Below, one piece after another: positions 8,391-16,788 of a stretch of 64,000 bases of DNA (position 1 is its first letter; each line of letters opens with the position of its first letter). Origin of the DNA: Hanstruepera ponticola (GTDB taxonomy: Bacteria > Bacteroidota > Bacteroidia > Flavobacteriales > Flavobacteriaceae); NCBI RefSeq assembly GCF_012931685.1, contig NZ_JABANC010000004.1, positions 169,862-233,861 on the forward strand, in the 5' to 3' direction. The position numbers and the translations under genes were made by a program. The notes beneath the pieces were generated by a model. That model had not been told where the DNA came from, searched no databases, and was given only the letters and a program-made list of their open reading frames with translations.

Positions 8391-9303
8391 CTATTTAATT
8401 TCTATTGTTGGACCAACAGCCATAGGTAAAACTAATTTAAGTATTGCTCTAGCGCAACATTTCCACACCGAAATAATTTCTGCAGATTCCAGACAGTTTT
8501 TTAAAGAAATGCAAATTGGTACTGCTGCACCAAATCAAGAAGAACTTCAGGCAGCACCTCATCATTTCATACATCATAAATCGATATTTGAAGATTACAA
8601 TGTTGGCGCTTTTGAAAAAGATGCTTTGAATACCCTAGAAAATCTTTTTAAAAAAAATAGGTTGGCGATTATGGTTGGCGGCTCTGGACTCTATGTCGAT
8701 GCTGTAACAAAAGGGTTAGATGATTTCCCTGAAATAGACCCAAGTGTAAGAAATAATCTCAATATTATTTTAGATAAGGATGGTCTTGAGCCCCTAAAAA
8801 AACAGCTCAAAGAGCTCGATATAAACACCTATAAGACAATTGCTTTAGAAAACCCTCATCGGGTTATGCGAGCTCTTGAAGTTTGCATAGGTTCTGGTAA
8901 GCCTTATTCTTCTTTTATAAACAAAAAAAAAGACTCAAGAAATTTTAAAACCTTATCAATCGGTTTAACAGCTGAACGAGAAGTTATTTACCAGAGAATT
9001 AATGAACGTGTAGATTTAATGGTTGATATGGGTTTGCTTGAAGAAGCTAAACGCCTATATCCTAATAAAGAGTTAAACAGCCTAAACACAGTTGGATATA
9101 AGGAATTATTTAAGTATTTTGAAGGTGAATGGACTTTGGATTTTGCTATTTCTGAAATTAAAAAAAACTCCAGACGATTTGCAAAACGCCAACTAACTTG
9201 GTTTAAGAAAACCGATGATATTTCTTGGTTTGATTACAAAACTCATGTTGCTGAAATAATTAATGCTATAACCGAAAAAATTGAACGCGATGAAGCATCT
9301 TAA
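8383..9303 (+). CDS. miaA: tRNA dimethylallyltransferase
   Basis: MiaA transfers a dimethylallyl group to N6 of adenosine 37 in tRNAs reading codons that start with U. The 306-residue product has the P-loop GPTAIGKT near its N-terminus, DSRQFFKEMQIGTA, the GGSGLYVDAVTKGLDD segment, and ENPHRVMRALEVC, all diagnostic of the family. The ATG at 8383 puts the P-loop about 9 residues in, as usual; an in-frame ATG at 8341 would add 14 residues encoded inside the channel gene and is not needed. It overlaps the channel gene by 8 nt and the next gene by 14 nt, so translation is probably coupled. Confidence 0.97.
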   Translation: MTNYLISIVGPTAIGKTNLSIALAQHFHTEIISADSRQFFKEMQIGTAAPNQEELQAAPHHFIHHKSIFEDYNVGAFEKDALNTLENLFKKNRLAIMVGGSGLYVDAVTKGLDDFPEIDPSVRNNLNIILDKDGLEPLKKQLKELDINTYKTIALENPHRVMRALEVCIGSGKPYSSFINKKKDSRNFKTLSIGLTAEREVIYQRINERVDLMVDMGLLEEAKRLYPNKELNSLNTVGYKELFKYFEGEWTLDFAISEIKKNSRRFAKRQLTWFKKTDDISWFDYKTHVAEIINAITEKIERDEAS

Positions 9304-9802
9304 ACTCTTCTTACTTACTACCTTTTTTGTAAGTCATGTTATTATTTCCCAGAACAACAAGAACCTAGAACAAATTAATAAAGATGTTTGGGAACAATTT
9401 ACAAAAGCCTTTGAAACGTCAGACTATAGATTGTTTGGCTCACTACACAGTGAAGATTTAATTCGAGTTGGTGGTGATGGCAAGCGCATATTAAGTAAAG
9501 AAAATTATATTAAAGGCTATGAGAACCGCTGGACAAATAATAATCAGGAAAGAACTATTTCGTTCCGTTTTTTAGAACGCATAATCAATGATGATTCAGG
9601 TTCAGAAAGGGGTATTTACAAACTAACTGTAAACAAAGGAACTCAAAATGAACAACACTACTATGGAAAATTCCATGTAATATTGCGTAAGGAAAGTGGT
9701 ATTTGGAAAATATTGGTTGATTATGATTCTTCAGAAAACAACACCATAAATGAAAGTTCTTTTATCAATGCCTTTCATCAAGATAATTTAGACAGCTACT
9801 GA
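9290..9802 (+). CDS. Secreted DUF4440/SnoaL-like protein
   Basis: The 170-residue product has a signal peptide (LKLFLLTTFFVSHVIISQ) and a mature NTF2-like domain: a leading helix VWEQFTKAFETSDYRLFGSLH, then SEDLIRVGGDGKRILSKENYI and strands ending SGIWKILVDYDS. This matches DUF4440/SnoaL-like proteins, many of uncharacterised function. ATG at 9290 gives the normal signal peptide. The gene overlaps miaA by 14 nt and ends directly before a strong terminator, so it is the last gene of the run that starts around 7504. Confidence 0.8.
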   Translation: MKHLKLFLLTTFFVSHVIISQNNKNLEQINKDVWEQFTKAFETSDYRLFGSLHSEDLIRVGGDGKRILSKENYIKGYENRWTNNNQERTISFRFLERIINDDSGSERGIYKLTVNKGTQNEQHYYGKFHVILRKESGIWKILVDYDSSENNTINESSFINAFHQDNLDSY

Positions 9803-9829
9803 AAAACCCAACTTATTTAGCTGGGTTTT
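9803..9829. terminator. Bidirectional terminator hairpin
   Basis: AAAACCCA (9803-9810) pairs with TGGGTTTT (9822-9829) across an 11-nt loop. A and T runs on the two sides allow it to serve both the DUF4440-like gene (+) and the response-regulator gene (-), which converge here. Confidence 0.8.
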
Positions 9830-9857
9830 ATGTATTATATCTATTTAGTTTATTGGT

Positions 9858-10568
9858 TTAGTCTTCAGTATTAACAACCAATCTAAAGCCTTCTCCATGA
9901 ATGTTCAAGATTTCAACTTTAGGATCTAATTTTAAATACTTACGTAATTTGGCAATATAAACATCCATACTTCTAGATGTAAAATAATTATCGTCTCTCC
10001 AAATTTTGGTAAGAGCCAATTCACGAGGCATTAAATCATTTTCGTGTAAAGCCAACAAACGTAGCAACTCATTTTCTTTAGGTGATAGCTTTATTTGTTC
10101 ACCTCCATCATAGGTTAAAAAACGAAGCTTTGAATTTAAATCAAAATCTCCAATTTTAAATTGAAACTGCTTGCTATCAGCAACTGTTTCAGTTGCTTTT
10201 CGTTGCATGATAGCTTTTATTTTCATCAACAAAACTTCACTATCAAATGGTTTATTTAAATAATCATCAGCACCAACCTTATAACCTTTTAAAACATCCT
10301 CTTTCATGGCTTTGGCTGTCAAGAAAACAATAGGTACATCAGTATTTTTCTCCCTAATTTCTTTGGCTAGAGTAAAACCATCTTTATAAGGCATCATGAC
10401 ATCAAGAATGCATAAATCAAAATCATCTTTCTTAAATTTCTCAAAGCCTTCCATACCGTTTTTAGCATGAGTGACTTCATAGTCATTCATGATTAAGTAA
10501 TCTTTTAAAATGGTTCCAAAATTTGGGTCGTCTTCTACTAATAAAATTTTCTTTTGTGCTTCAGTCAT
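9858..10568 (-). CDS. OmpR/PhoB-type response regulator (RprY-like)
   Basis: The 236-residue two-component response regulator has an N-terminal receiver domain: acidic pocket VEDDPNFG, phospho-acceptor Asp56 in LCILDVMMPYKDG, Thr84 in VFLTAKAM and Lys106 in LNKPFDS. A winged-helix DNA-binding domain follows (about 135-232; LSPKENELLRLL, DVYIAKLRKYL, GEGFRLVV). It lies 4 nt downstream of its partner kinase. The pair resembles RprX/RprY of Bacteroidota; target genes cannot be told from the sequence. Confidence 0.94.
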   Translation of the reverse strand: MTEAQKKILLVEDDPNFGTILKDYLIMNDYEVTHAKNGMEGFEKFKKDDFDLCILDVMMPYKDGFTLAKEIREKNTDVPIVFLTAKAMKEDVLKGYKVGADDYLNKPFDSEVLLMKIKAIMQRKATETVADSKQFQFKIGDFDLNSKLRFLTYDGGEQIKLSPKENELLRLLALHENDLMPRELALTKIWRDDNYFTSRSMDVYIAKLRKYLKLDPKVEILNIHGEGFRLVVNTED

Positions 10569-10572
10569 AATT

Positions 10573-12147
10573 TTATGATATTAATGGAAGTTTAATAATA
10601 AATGTGCTTCCTTTTTCTTTTTCACTTTCTACAGATATATGTCCTTGGTGATCCTCTACAATTCTCTTTACATAGGCTAGACCAAGTCCATGTCCTTTTA
10701 CATTATGTATATTTCCTGTGTGTTCTCTATAAAATTTTTCAAACACACGTTTTTGTGCTGCTTTGCTCATACCGCTACCCTTGTCCTTTATTTTTAGAAT
10801 AATGTTTGTTCCCACATTTTCTGTGTAAACATCTATTTTTGGTGCATCTGGCGAATACTTAATAGCATTATCCAGGATATTGACAATTACATTTGTAAAG
10901 TGCGTTTCATTTGCTAAAACTGATGATTTATCAGCATCTAAATGTGTTTTGATAAATCCTTTTCTGTCTTCAACAATCAGCTCCACATGGGTAATGGCAT
11001 CTTCAATCAAATCATGAAGTTTAACACGATCTTTACTAATGTTTAGTTCGTTTTTCTCAAGTTTAGATATACGCAATACATTTTCTACCTGCGCATGCAT
11101 GCGCTTGTTCTCATCTTTTATCATCTGTAAATATCGCATCACACGCTCTTTATCTTCAATCACTTTAGGGTTTTTAATGGCATCTAAAGCTAAATTGATT
11201 GTTGCTATTGGAGTTTTGAACTCATGTGTCATGTTATTAATAAAATCCGTTTTGATTTCAGAAATTTTACGTTGTCTAAACAACTGTAACAAGGCACTTG
11301 AATAAGCAATAATAATAATGGAGGTAAATATGATTGACAATAACGTCATTCGTATTATTGATGATTGAACAAACTTATTTCTTTTTGGAAAGTTTACAAG
11401 TAAGCTATAATTATTTTTATCAACCTCATTTGTAAAAATTCTAATACTGAAAGTGGAAGCTTTTTGAAGTTCAAAATTTTCACTTTGAACTTTAGTAGCT
11501 AAATCATTACTATAAATAGCAAATTCATAATCCAGATCAATATTGTCCTCTTGTAACTTTCTGGTTAACAATTCTGAAATTTCTTCTTCATTAACACGCT
11601 TATGAATTGGAATTCTACTAGCTCCTATCTTTAAGGATTGGTCTAGTACAATTTTTTCAGCTTCAGTTAATCTACTTTGCGTGATAATGCTAGAAATATG
11701 ATTGGCATTAATTTCATTATCTAATGAAGGTTGATTACTATATATTTTAGTTTCAGTACTATTAAGAATACGTTTGATGTTCAAACTATCTAAACCTATG
11801 TCAAAGAGCGATGAAGACAACTTATAGTTTTCTTCGAGTATACCACTTCTGGTAATGAGCGTTTCATTGGTTTCATTGTTCTGTTGAAAAATGAAAAGTT
11901 CTGAAACAGAAATTGAATCGGCTTGTTTTTCTTGATCAATTAAATTATGATACTTTTTATAATAGCCTTCCAATTCATTGTCTTCAATTTGTCGAACAGT
12001 GTAACTTAATGCCTTTTTTACATTGAAGTTAAATTGCTCCTCCTCATTTTCAATGGAGTTATTAATGTAATAAGCTTGAACAAAAATTATTCCGACAAGC
12101 GACAAACTCATTAATAACACCAATATGATGAATAACCTTTTGCTCAT
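10573..12147 (-). CDS. Membrane sensor histidine kinase (RprX-like)
   Basis: About 524 residues. There is an N-terminal membrane helix, a ~230-residue extracytoplasmic sensor region, a second membrane helix near residues 265-290, a HisKA domain with the phosphorylated His in NNMTHEFKTPIATINLALD (about residue 309), and a HATPase domain with N box (VIVNILDNAIKYS), GSGMS and GHGLGLAYVKRIVEDHQG. It phosphorylates the adjacent response regulator. Two consecutive ATGs exist (12150 and 12147). I prefer 12147 because the -7 box ends at 12152, so a start site 5-7 nt on would leave the first ATG untranscribed. Confidence 0.94.
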   Translation of the reverse strand: MSKRLFIILVLLMSLSLVGIIFVQAYYINNSIENEEEQFNFNVKKALSYTVRQIEDNELEGYYKKYHNLIDQEKQADSISVSELFIFQQNNETNETLITRSGILEENYKLSSSLFDIGLDSLNIKRILNSTETKIYSNQPSLDNEINANHISSIITQSRLTEAEKIVLDQSLKIGASRIPIHKRVNEEEISELLTRKLQEDNIDLDYEFAIYSNDLATKVQSENFELQKASTFSIRIFTNEVDKNNYSLLVNFPKRNKFVQSSIIRMTLLSIIFTSIIIIAYSSALLQLFRQRKISEIKTDFINNMTHEFKTPIATINLALDAIKNPKVIEDKERVMRYLQMIKDENKRMHAQVENVLRISKLEKNELNISKDRVKLHDLIEDAITHVELIVEDRKGFIKTHLDADKSSVLANETHFTNVIVNILDNAIKYSPDAPKIDVYTENVGTNIILKIKDKGSGMSKAAQKRVFEKFYREHTGNIHNVKGHGLGLAYVKRIVEDHQGHISVESEKEKGSTFIIKLPLIS

Positions 12148-12151
12148 CATT

Positions 12152-12159
12152 CAAAATTA
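12152..12159 (-). promoter_or_regulatory. -7 promoter element (TAATTTTG) of the kinase/regulator operon
   Basis: On the minus strand TAATTTTG fits TAnnTTTG. Its G is at 12152, only 5 nt before the second ATG of the kinase gene, implying a leaderless kinase mRNA. Confidence 0.5.
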
Positions 12160-12217
12160 ACATTTTAACATTTAGGGAACTTAGCATTTAACCTTACATT
12201 AACAAAAATGTTAAAAT

Positions 12218-12811
12218 TCAGGTTTGCTCTATGTTTTTAAGTAGTTCGCGATGAACCTGATGCACCTGTTCCTTCATATTATTTAAGGAGGTGTTTTCAA
12301 TAATAAAATCAACTTTATCACGTTTTACAGCATCTGATAATTGATTTTCTATAATAGCCTTAACTTTTTCTTTGGAAGTATTGTCTCTTTTAATAATACG
12401 CTGAATGCGAATATCCTCTGGAGCAGTAACTAAAATTGTGAAATCACAATAGGCATCACCACCACTTTCAAATAAAATAGCCGATTCTTTTAAAACATAA
12501 GAACCTGATTGTTTTTTTACCCATTTATTAAAATGCTGACCTACTTTAGGGTGCACAATGGCATTCATTTTATCAAGAAGTGATTTGTTATTAAAAATTT
12601 TGTTAGCAATAAAGGGTCTGTTTAAGGTATTATTTAAATAAGCCTCTTCACCGAATAACACAATGAGCTTTCGCTTAATAACCTTTGATCGATTCATAAG
12701 TGCTTTAGCTTCAAAATCTGAAATATACACAGCTATACCAAGCTCATTAAAAACTTTAGCAACAGTAGTTTTGCCGCTTCCTATACCTCCTGTAAGTCCT
12801 ACAATTTTCAT
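12218..12811 (-). CDS. coaE: Dephospho-CoA kinase
   Basis: CoaE phosphorylates dephospho-CoA in the last step of coenzyme A synthesis. The 197-residue product starts with the P-loop GLTGGIGSGKTTVAKVF, followed by the DFEAKALMNR region, IVHPKVGQHF (acceptor-site HP motif), and a LFESGGDAYCDFTILVTAPEDIRIQRIIKRD lid segment. Length is normal. The start overlaps the stop of the upstream YbbR-like gene as ATGA, so the two are translationally coupled. Confidence 0.96.
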   Translation of the reverse strand: MKIVGLTGGIGSGKTTVAKVFNELGIAVYISDFEAKALMNRSKVIKRKLIVLFGEEAYLNNTLNRPFIANKIFNNKSLLDKMNAIVHPKVGQHFNKWVKKQSGSYVLKESAILFESGGDAYCDFTILVTAPEDIRIQRIIKRDNTSKEKVKAIIENQLSDAVKRDKVDFIIENTSLNNMKEQVHQVHRELLKNIEQT

Positions 12812-13773
12812 TCGGTGATGATATACTCAATTAATTCTTGACCCATTTTTACATTTCTTACATTTTCGGGTTTTTTCACAATCTTTGGAATGAGATAATG
12901 TTGCTTTTCAGAAACTTCAGAAAAATCACACTCAACCATAAAATCTTCAACCTTCACTGTATTGAAATTTTGAAGACTTGTATAAAAAGAAACGTTTACC
13001 TTTTTAGGAAAGTATTTGATTTTAATATTTGCTGGAACATTTTTAATTTGAATAGGAACTTTTAAACTGCCTTCAGTAAATTTTCCAACTTCTGCTGAAA
13101 CCAAAATACTGTTGCTTGAAAATTTAATTTCGTCAGCCACTTCGGGCATTCTCAATGGTAGATTAATCGCTATGTTGTTCTTAATATCTTTTAAAAAAAG
13201 CGTATCGGTTTCAATACTTGCTATTTCTTCTATGAGACTTTCTGGACCGATGATTTTAATAGAGTCAGGTTTTAGCTCATAGTGTTCAATCAAGTCATAT
13301 CCTTGACTAAATTTAACTTGCTCATTTAACACTACTGGTATTTTTTTTATGACATTTACATCGTACCTAAACTTCAGTGTATCTGGATTGATATTAAGGA
13401 CCTCTATGTCTTTATCAAACTGTGAGATTATATCAGAATAACCCAGTGAACTATTCCAAACATAAAAACTATCCATTTTTGTAATGTTTTTGGTAAAATC
13501 AATATTAATTAAAGGCTTCTTTAAGTAATACTGTAATAAACTAAAACCTTGCCCCTTTACACTTACTTTTAGCTGATTGTTTTTTGCATTAAAAACCACA
13601 TGTTCTTCAGGAATGTTCACCTTATTAATTCCAAATTTAACAGTACTTATATAGGGTTTTGATAATTTGGTTAGTATCAAAATAATGAATGAAACTAATA
13701 GGAACAAAAGAAAAATATTAACTCTTTTATTCCTTATTGATTTTAGTATTTTGGATTTTATTTTTTTAAACAT
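12808..13773 (-). CDS. YbbR-like domain protein
   Basis: The 321-residue protein has a single N-terminal membrane helix (FLLFLLVSFIILILTKL, about residues 20-37) and an extracytoplasmic part made of YbbR-like repeats, recognisable from strand patterns such as IKIIGPESLIEEIASIETDTL and VPIQIKNVPANIKIKYFPKKVNVSF. In Firmicutes the YbbR protein CdaR regulates the diadenylate cyclase CdaA; no cyclase gene is present here, so that role is only an analogy. It overlaps the glycosyltransferase gene by 8 nt and coaE by 4 nt, forming one transcript. Confidence 0.85.
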   Translation of the reverse strand: MFKKIKSKILKSIRNKRVNIFLLFLLVSFIILILTKLSKPYISTVKFGINKVNIPEEHVVFNAKNNQLKVSVKGQGFSLLQYYLKKPLINIDFTKNITKMDSFYVWNSSLGYSDIISQFDKDIEVLNINPDTLKFRYDVNVIKKIPVVLNEQVKFSQGYDLIEHYELKPDSIKIIGPESLIEEIASIETDTLFLKDIKNNIAINLPLRMPEVADEIKFSSNSILVSAEVGKFTEGSLKVPIQIKNVPANIKIKYFPKKVNVSFYTSLQNFNTVKVEDFMVECDFSEVSEKQHYLIPKIVKKPENVRNVKMGQELIEYIITE

Positions 13774-14779
13774 GTTGATTAAAAAATAATTCTGGGAAAC
13801 AGTCTTCTGGCGCTTTTCCTAAAACACGAATGGCATAGATTGATTTAATAAAACCTAAACCATAGCCATAAAATTGAATAGAAGCTGCTATAATTGAATA
13901 ACCTGCTAGACTTAAATTTTTACTTTTTATTAAAGCTGATATAAAGATTAAGGTAAAATAAATACCGTAGAAAAACAAAGGTAAGAACCAATTCAAGAAT
14001 ATGAACGACAGTGTAGCCACTAAAAATCCTGAAACAAATAAAAAAGGGAACCAATACGTAATCTTTTTGGTTTCTGGATGCCAGAGATTTAAAATTGGTC
14101 TTACTTTACCAAATTTATATACTTGATTAAAAAACTTAGACCAAGAGATTCGTCTTTTATGATATACAAAAGCATTTGAGATTAGTTTGGTTTTAAATCC
14201 TGTTTTCCATAATCTAATTGATAAATCTGGATCTTCACCAGGATGAATTCTACCAAATCCATTCGTGGCCAGAAATGCTTTTTTAGAAAGCCCCATATTA
14301 AAACTTCGTGGCTGAAATTTATCAACACTATGCTTATTACCTCTTATTCCACCAGTTGTCAAAACAGATGTCATTGAAAAGTTTATAGCTTGCTGTATTA
14401 AAGAAAATGAACTATGGGCATTATCAGGACCACCATAACAATCTACATACTCTTTTTGGAGGCTCTCATCAACAAGCTTCAAGTAGCTAGGTGGTAAAAT
14501 ACAATCGGAATCTAATATGATATAATAATTTCCTGTAGCCTTACGCATCCCAAAATTTCGAGAGTCACCAGGACCAGAATTTGACTTGTAATAATAAATG
14601 ATATTTAATTTATCGCTGAAGGACTCAACTACTTTTTCTGAAGTTATACTTGATCCATCTTCCACAATCACAATTTCAAACGCTTGATCAAAATCTAAAT
14701 TCACAAAACTCTCCAACAACTCCTTAATCTCATCAGGACGGTTGTAAACGGGAATGACGAATGAATACTGTAATTTCAT
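13766..14779 (-). CDS. Family 2 (GT-A) glycosyltransferase, membrane-associated
   Basis: The 337-residue GT-A enzyme has the N-terminal nucleotide-sugar fold: SFVIPVYNRPDEIKELLESF, IVIVEDGSS, a DxD-type motif in YYIILDSDCILP, and the acceptor-side GEDPDLSIRLWKTGFK segment, where the acidic pair is probably catalytic. The C-terminal ~90 residues contain two to three hydrophobic segments, so it is anchored in the inner membrane. The sugar and acceptor (lipid, polysaccharide or glycoprotein) are unknown. I placed the start at ATG 14779, 6 nt after a TACATTTG box; the frame extends upstream to 14815 but through the terminator. Confidence 0.9.
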   Translation of the reverse strand: MKLQYSFVIPVYNRPDEIKELLESFVNLDFDQAFEIVIVEDGSSITSEKVVESFSDKLNIIYYYKSNSGPGDSRNFGMRKATGNYYIILDSDCILPPSYLKLVDESLQKEYVDCYGGPDNAHSSFSLIQQAINFSMTSVLTTGGIRGNKHSVDKFQPRSFNMGLSKKAFLATNGFGRIHPGEDPDLSIRLWKTGFKTKLISNAFVYHKRRISWSKFFNQVYKFGKVRPILNLWHPETKKITYWFPFLFVSGFLVATLSFIFLNWFLPLFFYGIYFTLIFISALIKSKNLSLAGYSIIAASIQFYGYGLGFIKSIYAIRVLGKAPEDCFPELFFNQHV

Positions 14780-14784
14780 ATAGA

Positions 14785-14792
14785 CAAATGTA
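14785..14792 (-). promoter_or_regulatory. -7 promoter element (TACATTTG) of the glycosyltransferase-YbbR-coaE operon
   Basis: On the minus strand TACATTTG matches TAnnTTTG, with its G 6 nt before the chosen ATG. It lies immediately after the terminator of the upstream T9SS gene, as expected for a new transcription unit. Confidence 0.6.
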
Positions 14793-14805
14793 GATAAACC
14801 TATAA

Positions 14806-14833
14806 AAAAAGCCACTCAAATGAGTGGCTTTTT
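14806..14833 (-). terminator. Rho-independent terminator after the T9SS protein gene
   Basis: A 13-bp perfect stem, AAAAAGCCACTCA (14806-14818) with TGAGTGGCTTTTT (14821-14833). The drawn loop is 2 nt, so the apical pairs probably open. It lies 20 bp downstream of the stop at 14853. Confidence 0.88.
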
Positions 14834-14852
14834 AAATACTATTATAAAAATA

Positions 14853-16655
14853 TTAGTCTCTAATAACGCGAATAGTTTCAGTTTTATTATCAATAGTCAC
14901 TTTTACAAAGTAAGCTCCAGTTTTAAGATTAGACATATCAACTGTACTTTCAACAGTGTTTGGTATGTTGTTTAAAACTTCTTGACCTAACATATTATAA
15001 ACAGTTACGTTCTGAATATTCTTTTGTGCTTGAATTGTTAAGTTATTGCTAACTGGGTTTGGGTAATAAGTAAATAACTTATCATTAAACAGAAAATCTT
15101 CTGTTGATAAGGTAACACCACAAATAACAGATCTTATCCTATCAACTTGTTCTGTATTACAATCTGTATCATTATGTAAATAGAATCTAACATTCCCAGA
15201 TAAATCTGCGGTCCATGTTGCTGACCCTTCACCAGAAGCATAAGCCGTTGTTCCATCTTCACTACCTATAGTTACAAAATCTGTTCCTACAGAACTTTCA
15301 AAAATATAAGTCTCTCCATCTACAACAGTTACCAGTGAATACTCTCCAGTCCAGCCATTAGCAACAACTTCATTTGAAGTAGTGCCATCACATGTACCTG
15401 ATGCAGCAATATCATATGTTGCACCTGGCCACTGACCATTAGGAGCATTTAAACAAGATGTTCCATCTGGACTAGCACTTGTAAAAGACCATAGTGAGCA
15501 ACCTGTTGCCTCAACCCCTAAAGTACTTGGAATAATACTCCAATAAATGGTTGTATCATAAGCTCCAATTGGTGCTTCAAAAAACGTATCAGTAGTACTA
15601 CTGAAAAAGGCTTGATCACTACCATCAGACATAGTTCCTACATAAATATCATAATTGTCAGGTGCAGGTCCTGAAGCAGGAGCAGTCCATGATAAAGTGA
15701 TATTAGCGAAAGCATCTACATCTATAGCACCATCTAATGGTGTAATTGGTCCAGTAGCACAACTTGGTGGACAAGATGCCAATGTTGTTAAATTATTCAT
15801 TCCATTACAACTTGAATTTGCAGCATCTTCAACAGTAATAGTCACATCAGTACCTGCTGGAAAAGGCCCTACAGAATAAGGCGAACCTGAAAGATCAACG
15901 CCATTAACAGCCGCTGCTCCTCCATCATTTAAAATATTTACTGTAGTAGCTGTTCCTAAATCTGTAATATCTACATTTATAAAAAATTCTTCAGTTGGAC
16001 AATTGTTTGTTCCTTGCGCTAAAGTAAAAGTTGCAGCAGCACATCCAGATGATACAATAGTTGGTGAATCAAAACAGAAACCCCATTCCCAACTATTTCC
16101 AGTAGGCTCCAATCCGTCATCATCATAATATATTCTATATTTAAATCCTGACAGTTGGGTAGCAGTAAAGCCACTGATATTTAAAGGTGGTGTTTCGAAA
16201 GCTGTTTTAGTTGGTGTACAAAAATTATTTGTATTAGGTCCACCTGCTCCTTCAGTGCCGTCCATTGCTCCAACCCATTCCATCCAAGAACTAGCATCGT
16301 TATCCCAATATTGTATGGTCAACAAATCTTCTTGAGCTGTTCCAAGTGTATTAACCACTCTGAAAAAATAGTTAGCTGTTACAGTTATCACAGTTTCTCC
16401 AGCACTATGGGCAGCAGTAAGGTCAATAACGGGAGATTCAGCAGCTATATCATCATCGTTTGGATTTCCTGCATCATCATCATCAAAAGCAAAATTTGAA
16501 GTTGTTGTAGGGTCTGCTTCAAAAGCAGTTGGATCGGTACTGTATGATCCTGTCACTGTCCAATTGGCATTAGGCCAACTAGCATTTTGATTTAAGGTTT
16601 GCGAAAATCCGTAAGAAAACGAGATTAACGCTAATAATAAAGTAATTTTTTTCAT
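14853..16655 (-). CDS. Secreted multidomain protein with T9SS type A sorting domain
   Basis: The 600-residue secreted protein has a signal peptide (MKKITLLLALISFSYGFSQ), acidic beta-rich domains of adhesin character rich in D, N, T and paired Cys, an Ig/FN3-like segment (GAIDVDAFANITLSWTAP, then a YDIYVGT strand), and a C-terminal type A sorting domain (about residues 528-600: FTYYPNPVSNNLTIQA, VTVYNMLGQEV, LKTGAYFVKVTIDN). The last domain sends it through the type IX secretion system to the cell surface. No enzyme motif is visible; a surface adhesin or matrix-binding role is possible. Own terminator downstream. Confidence 0.9.
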   Translation of the reverse strand: MKKITLLLALISFSYGFSQTLNQNASWPNANWTVTGSYSTDPTAFEADPTTTSNFAFDDDDAGNPNDDDIAAESPVIDLTAAHSAGETVITVTANYFFRVVNTLGTAQEDLLTIQYWDNDASSWMEWVGAMDGTEGAGGPNTNNFCTPTKTAFETPPLNISGFTATQLSGFKYRIYYDDDGLEPTGNSWEWGFCFDSPTIVSSGCAAATFTLAQGTNNCPTEEFFINVDITDLGTATTVNILNDGGAAAVNGVDLSGSPYSVGPFPAGTDVTITVEDAANSSCNGMNNLTTLASCPPSCATGPITPLDGAIDVDAFANITLSWTAPASGPAPDNYDIYVGTMSDGSDQAFFSSTTDTFFEAPIGAYDTTIYWSIIPSTLGVEATGCSLWSFTSASPDGTSCLNAPNGQWPGATYDIAASGTCDGTTSNEVVANGWTGEYSLVTVVDGETYIFESSVGTDFVTIGSEDGTTAYASGEGSATWTADLSGNVRFYLHNDTDCNTEQVDRIRSVICGVTLSTEDFLFNDKLFTYYPNPVSNNLTIQAQKNIQNVTVYNMLGQEVLNNIPNTVESTVDMSNLKTGAYFVKVTIDNKTETIRVIRD

Positions 16656-16706
16656 ATTTATTTAGTTTAAGTTTACATAATCACTAAAAGTATTGAATAA
16701 TTTAAA

Positions 16707-16730
16707 CCCTAAAAACATAGGTAGTCCCTA
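16707..16730. promoter_or_regulatory. Candidate operator: alternating CCCTA / TAGG half-sites
   Basis: CCCTA (16707-16711), TAGG (16718-16721) and CCCTA (16726-16730) alternate in orientation about 55-75 bp upstream of the T9SS gene start (minus strand), beside a near-consensus -7 box (TACTTTTA on the minus strand). The regulator is unknown. Confidence 0.3.
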
Positions 16731-16788
16731 ATCGACGAAATGCATTTTTTTTCGATAAAGAGTAATTTTTAACTGATGAAATACAAGC

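Noticed and set aside
14780..14815. N-terminal extension of the glycosyltransferase to 14815
   Set aside because: It would run through a terminator hairpin and over the promoter box.
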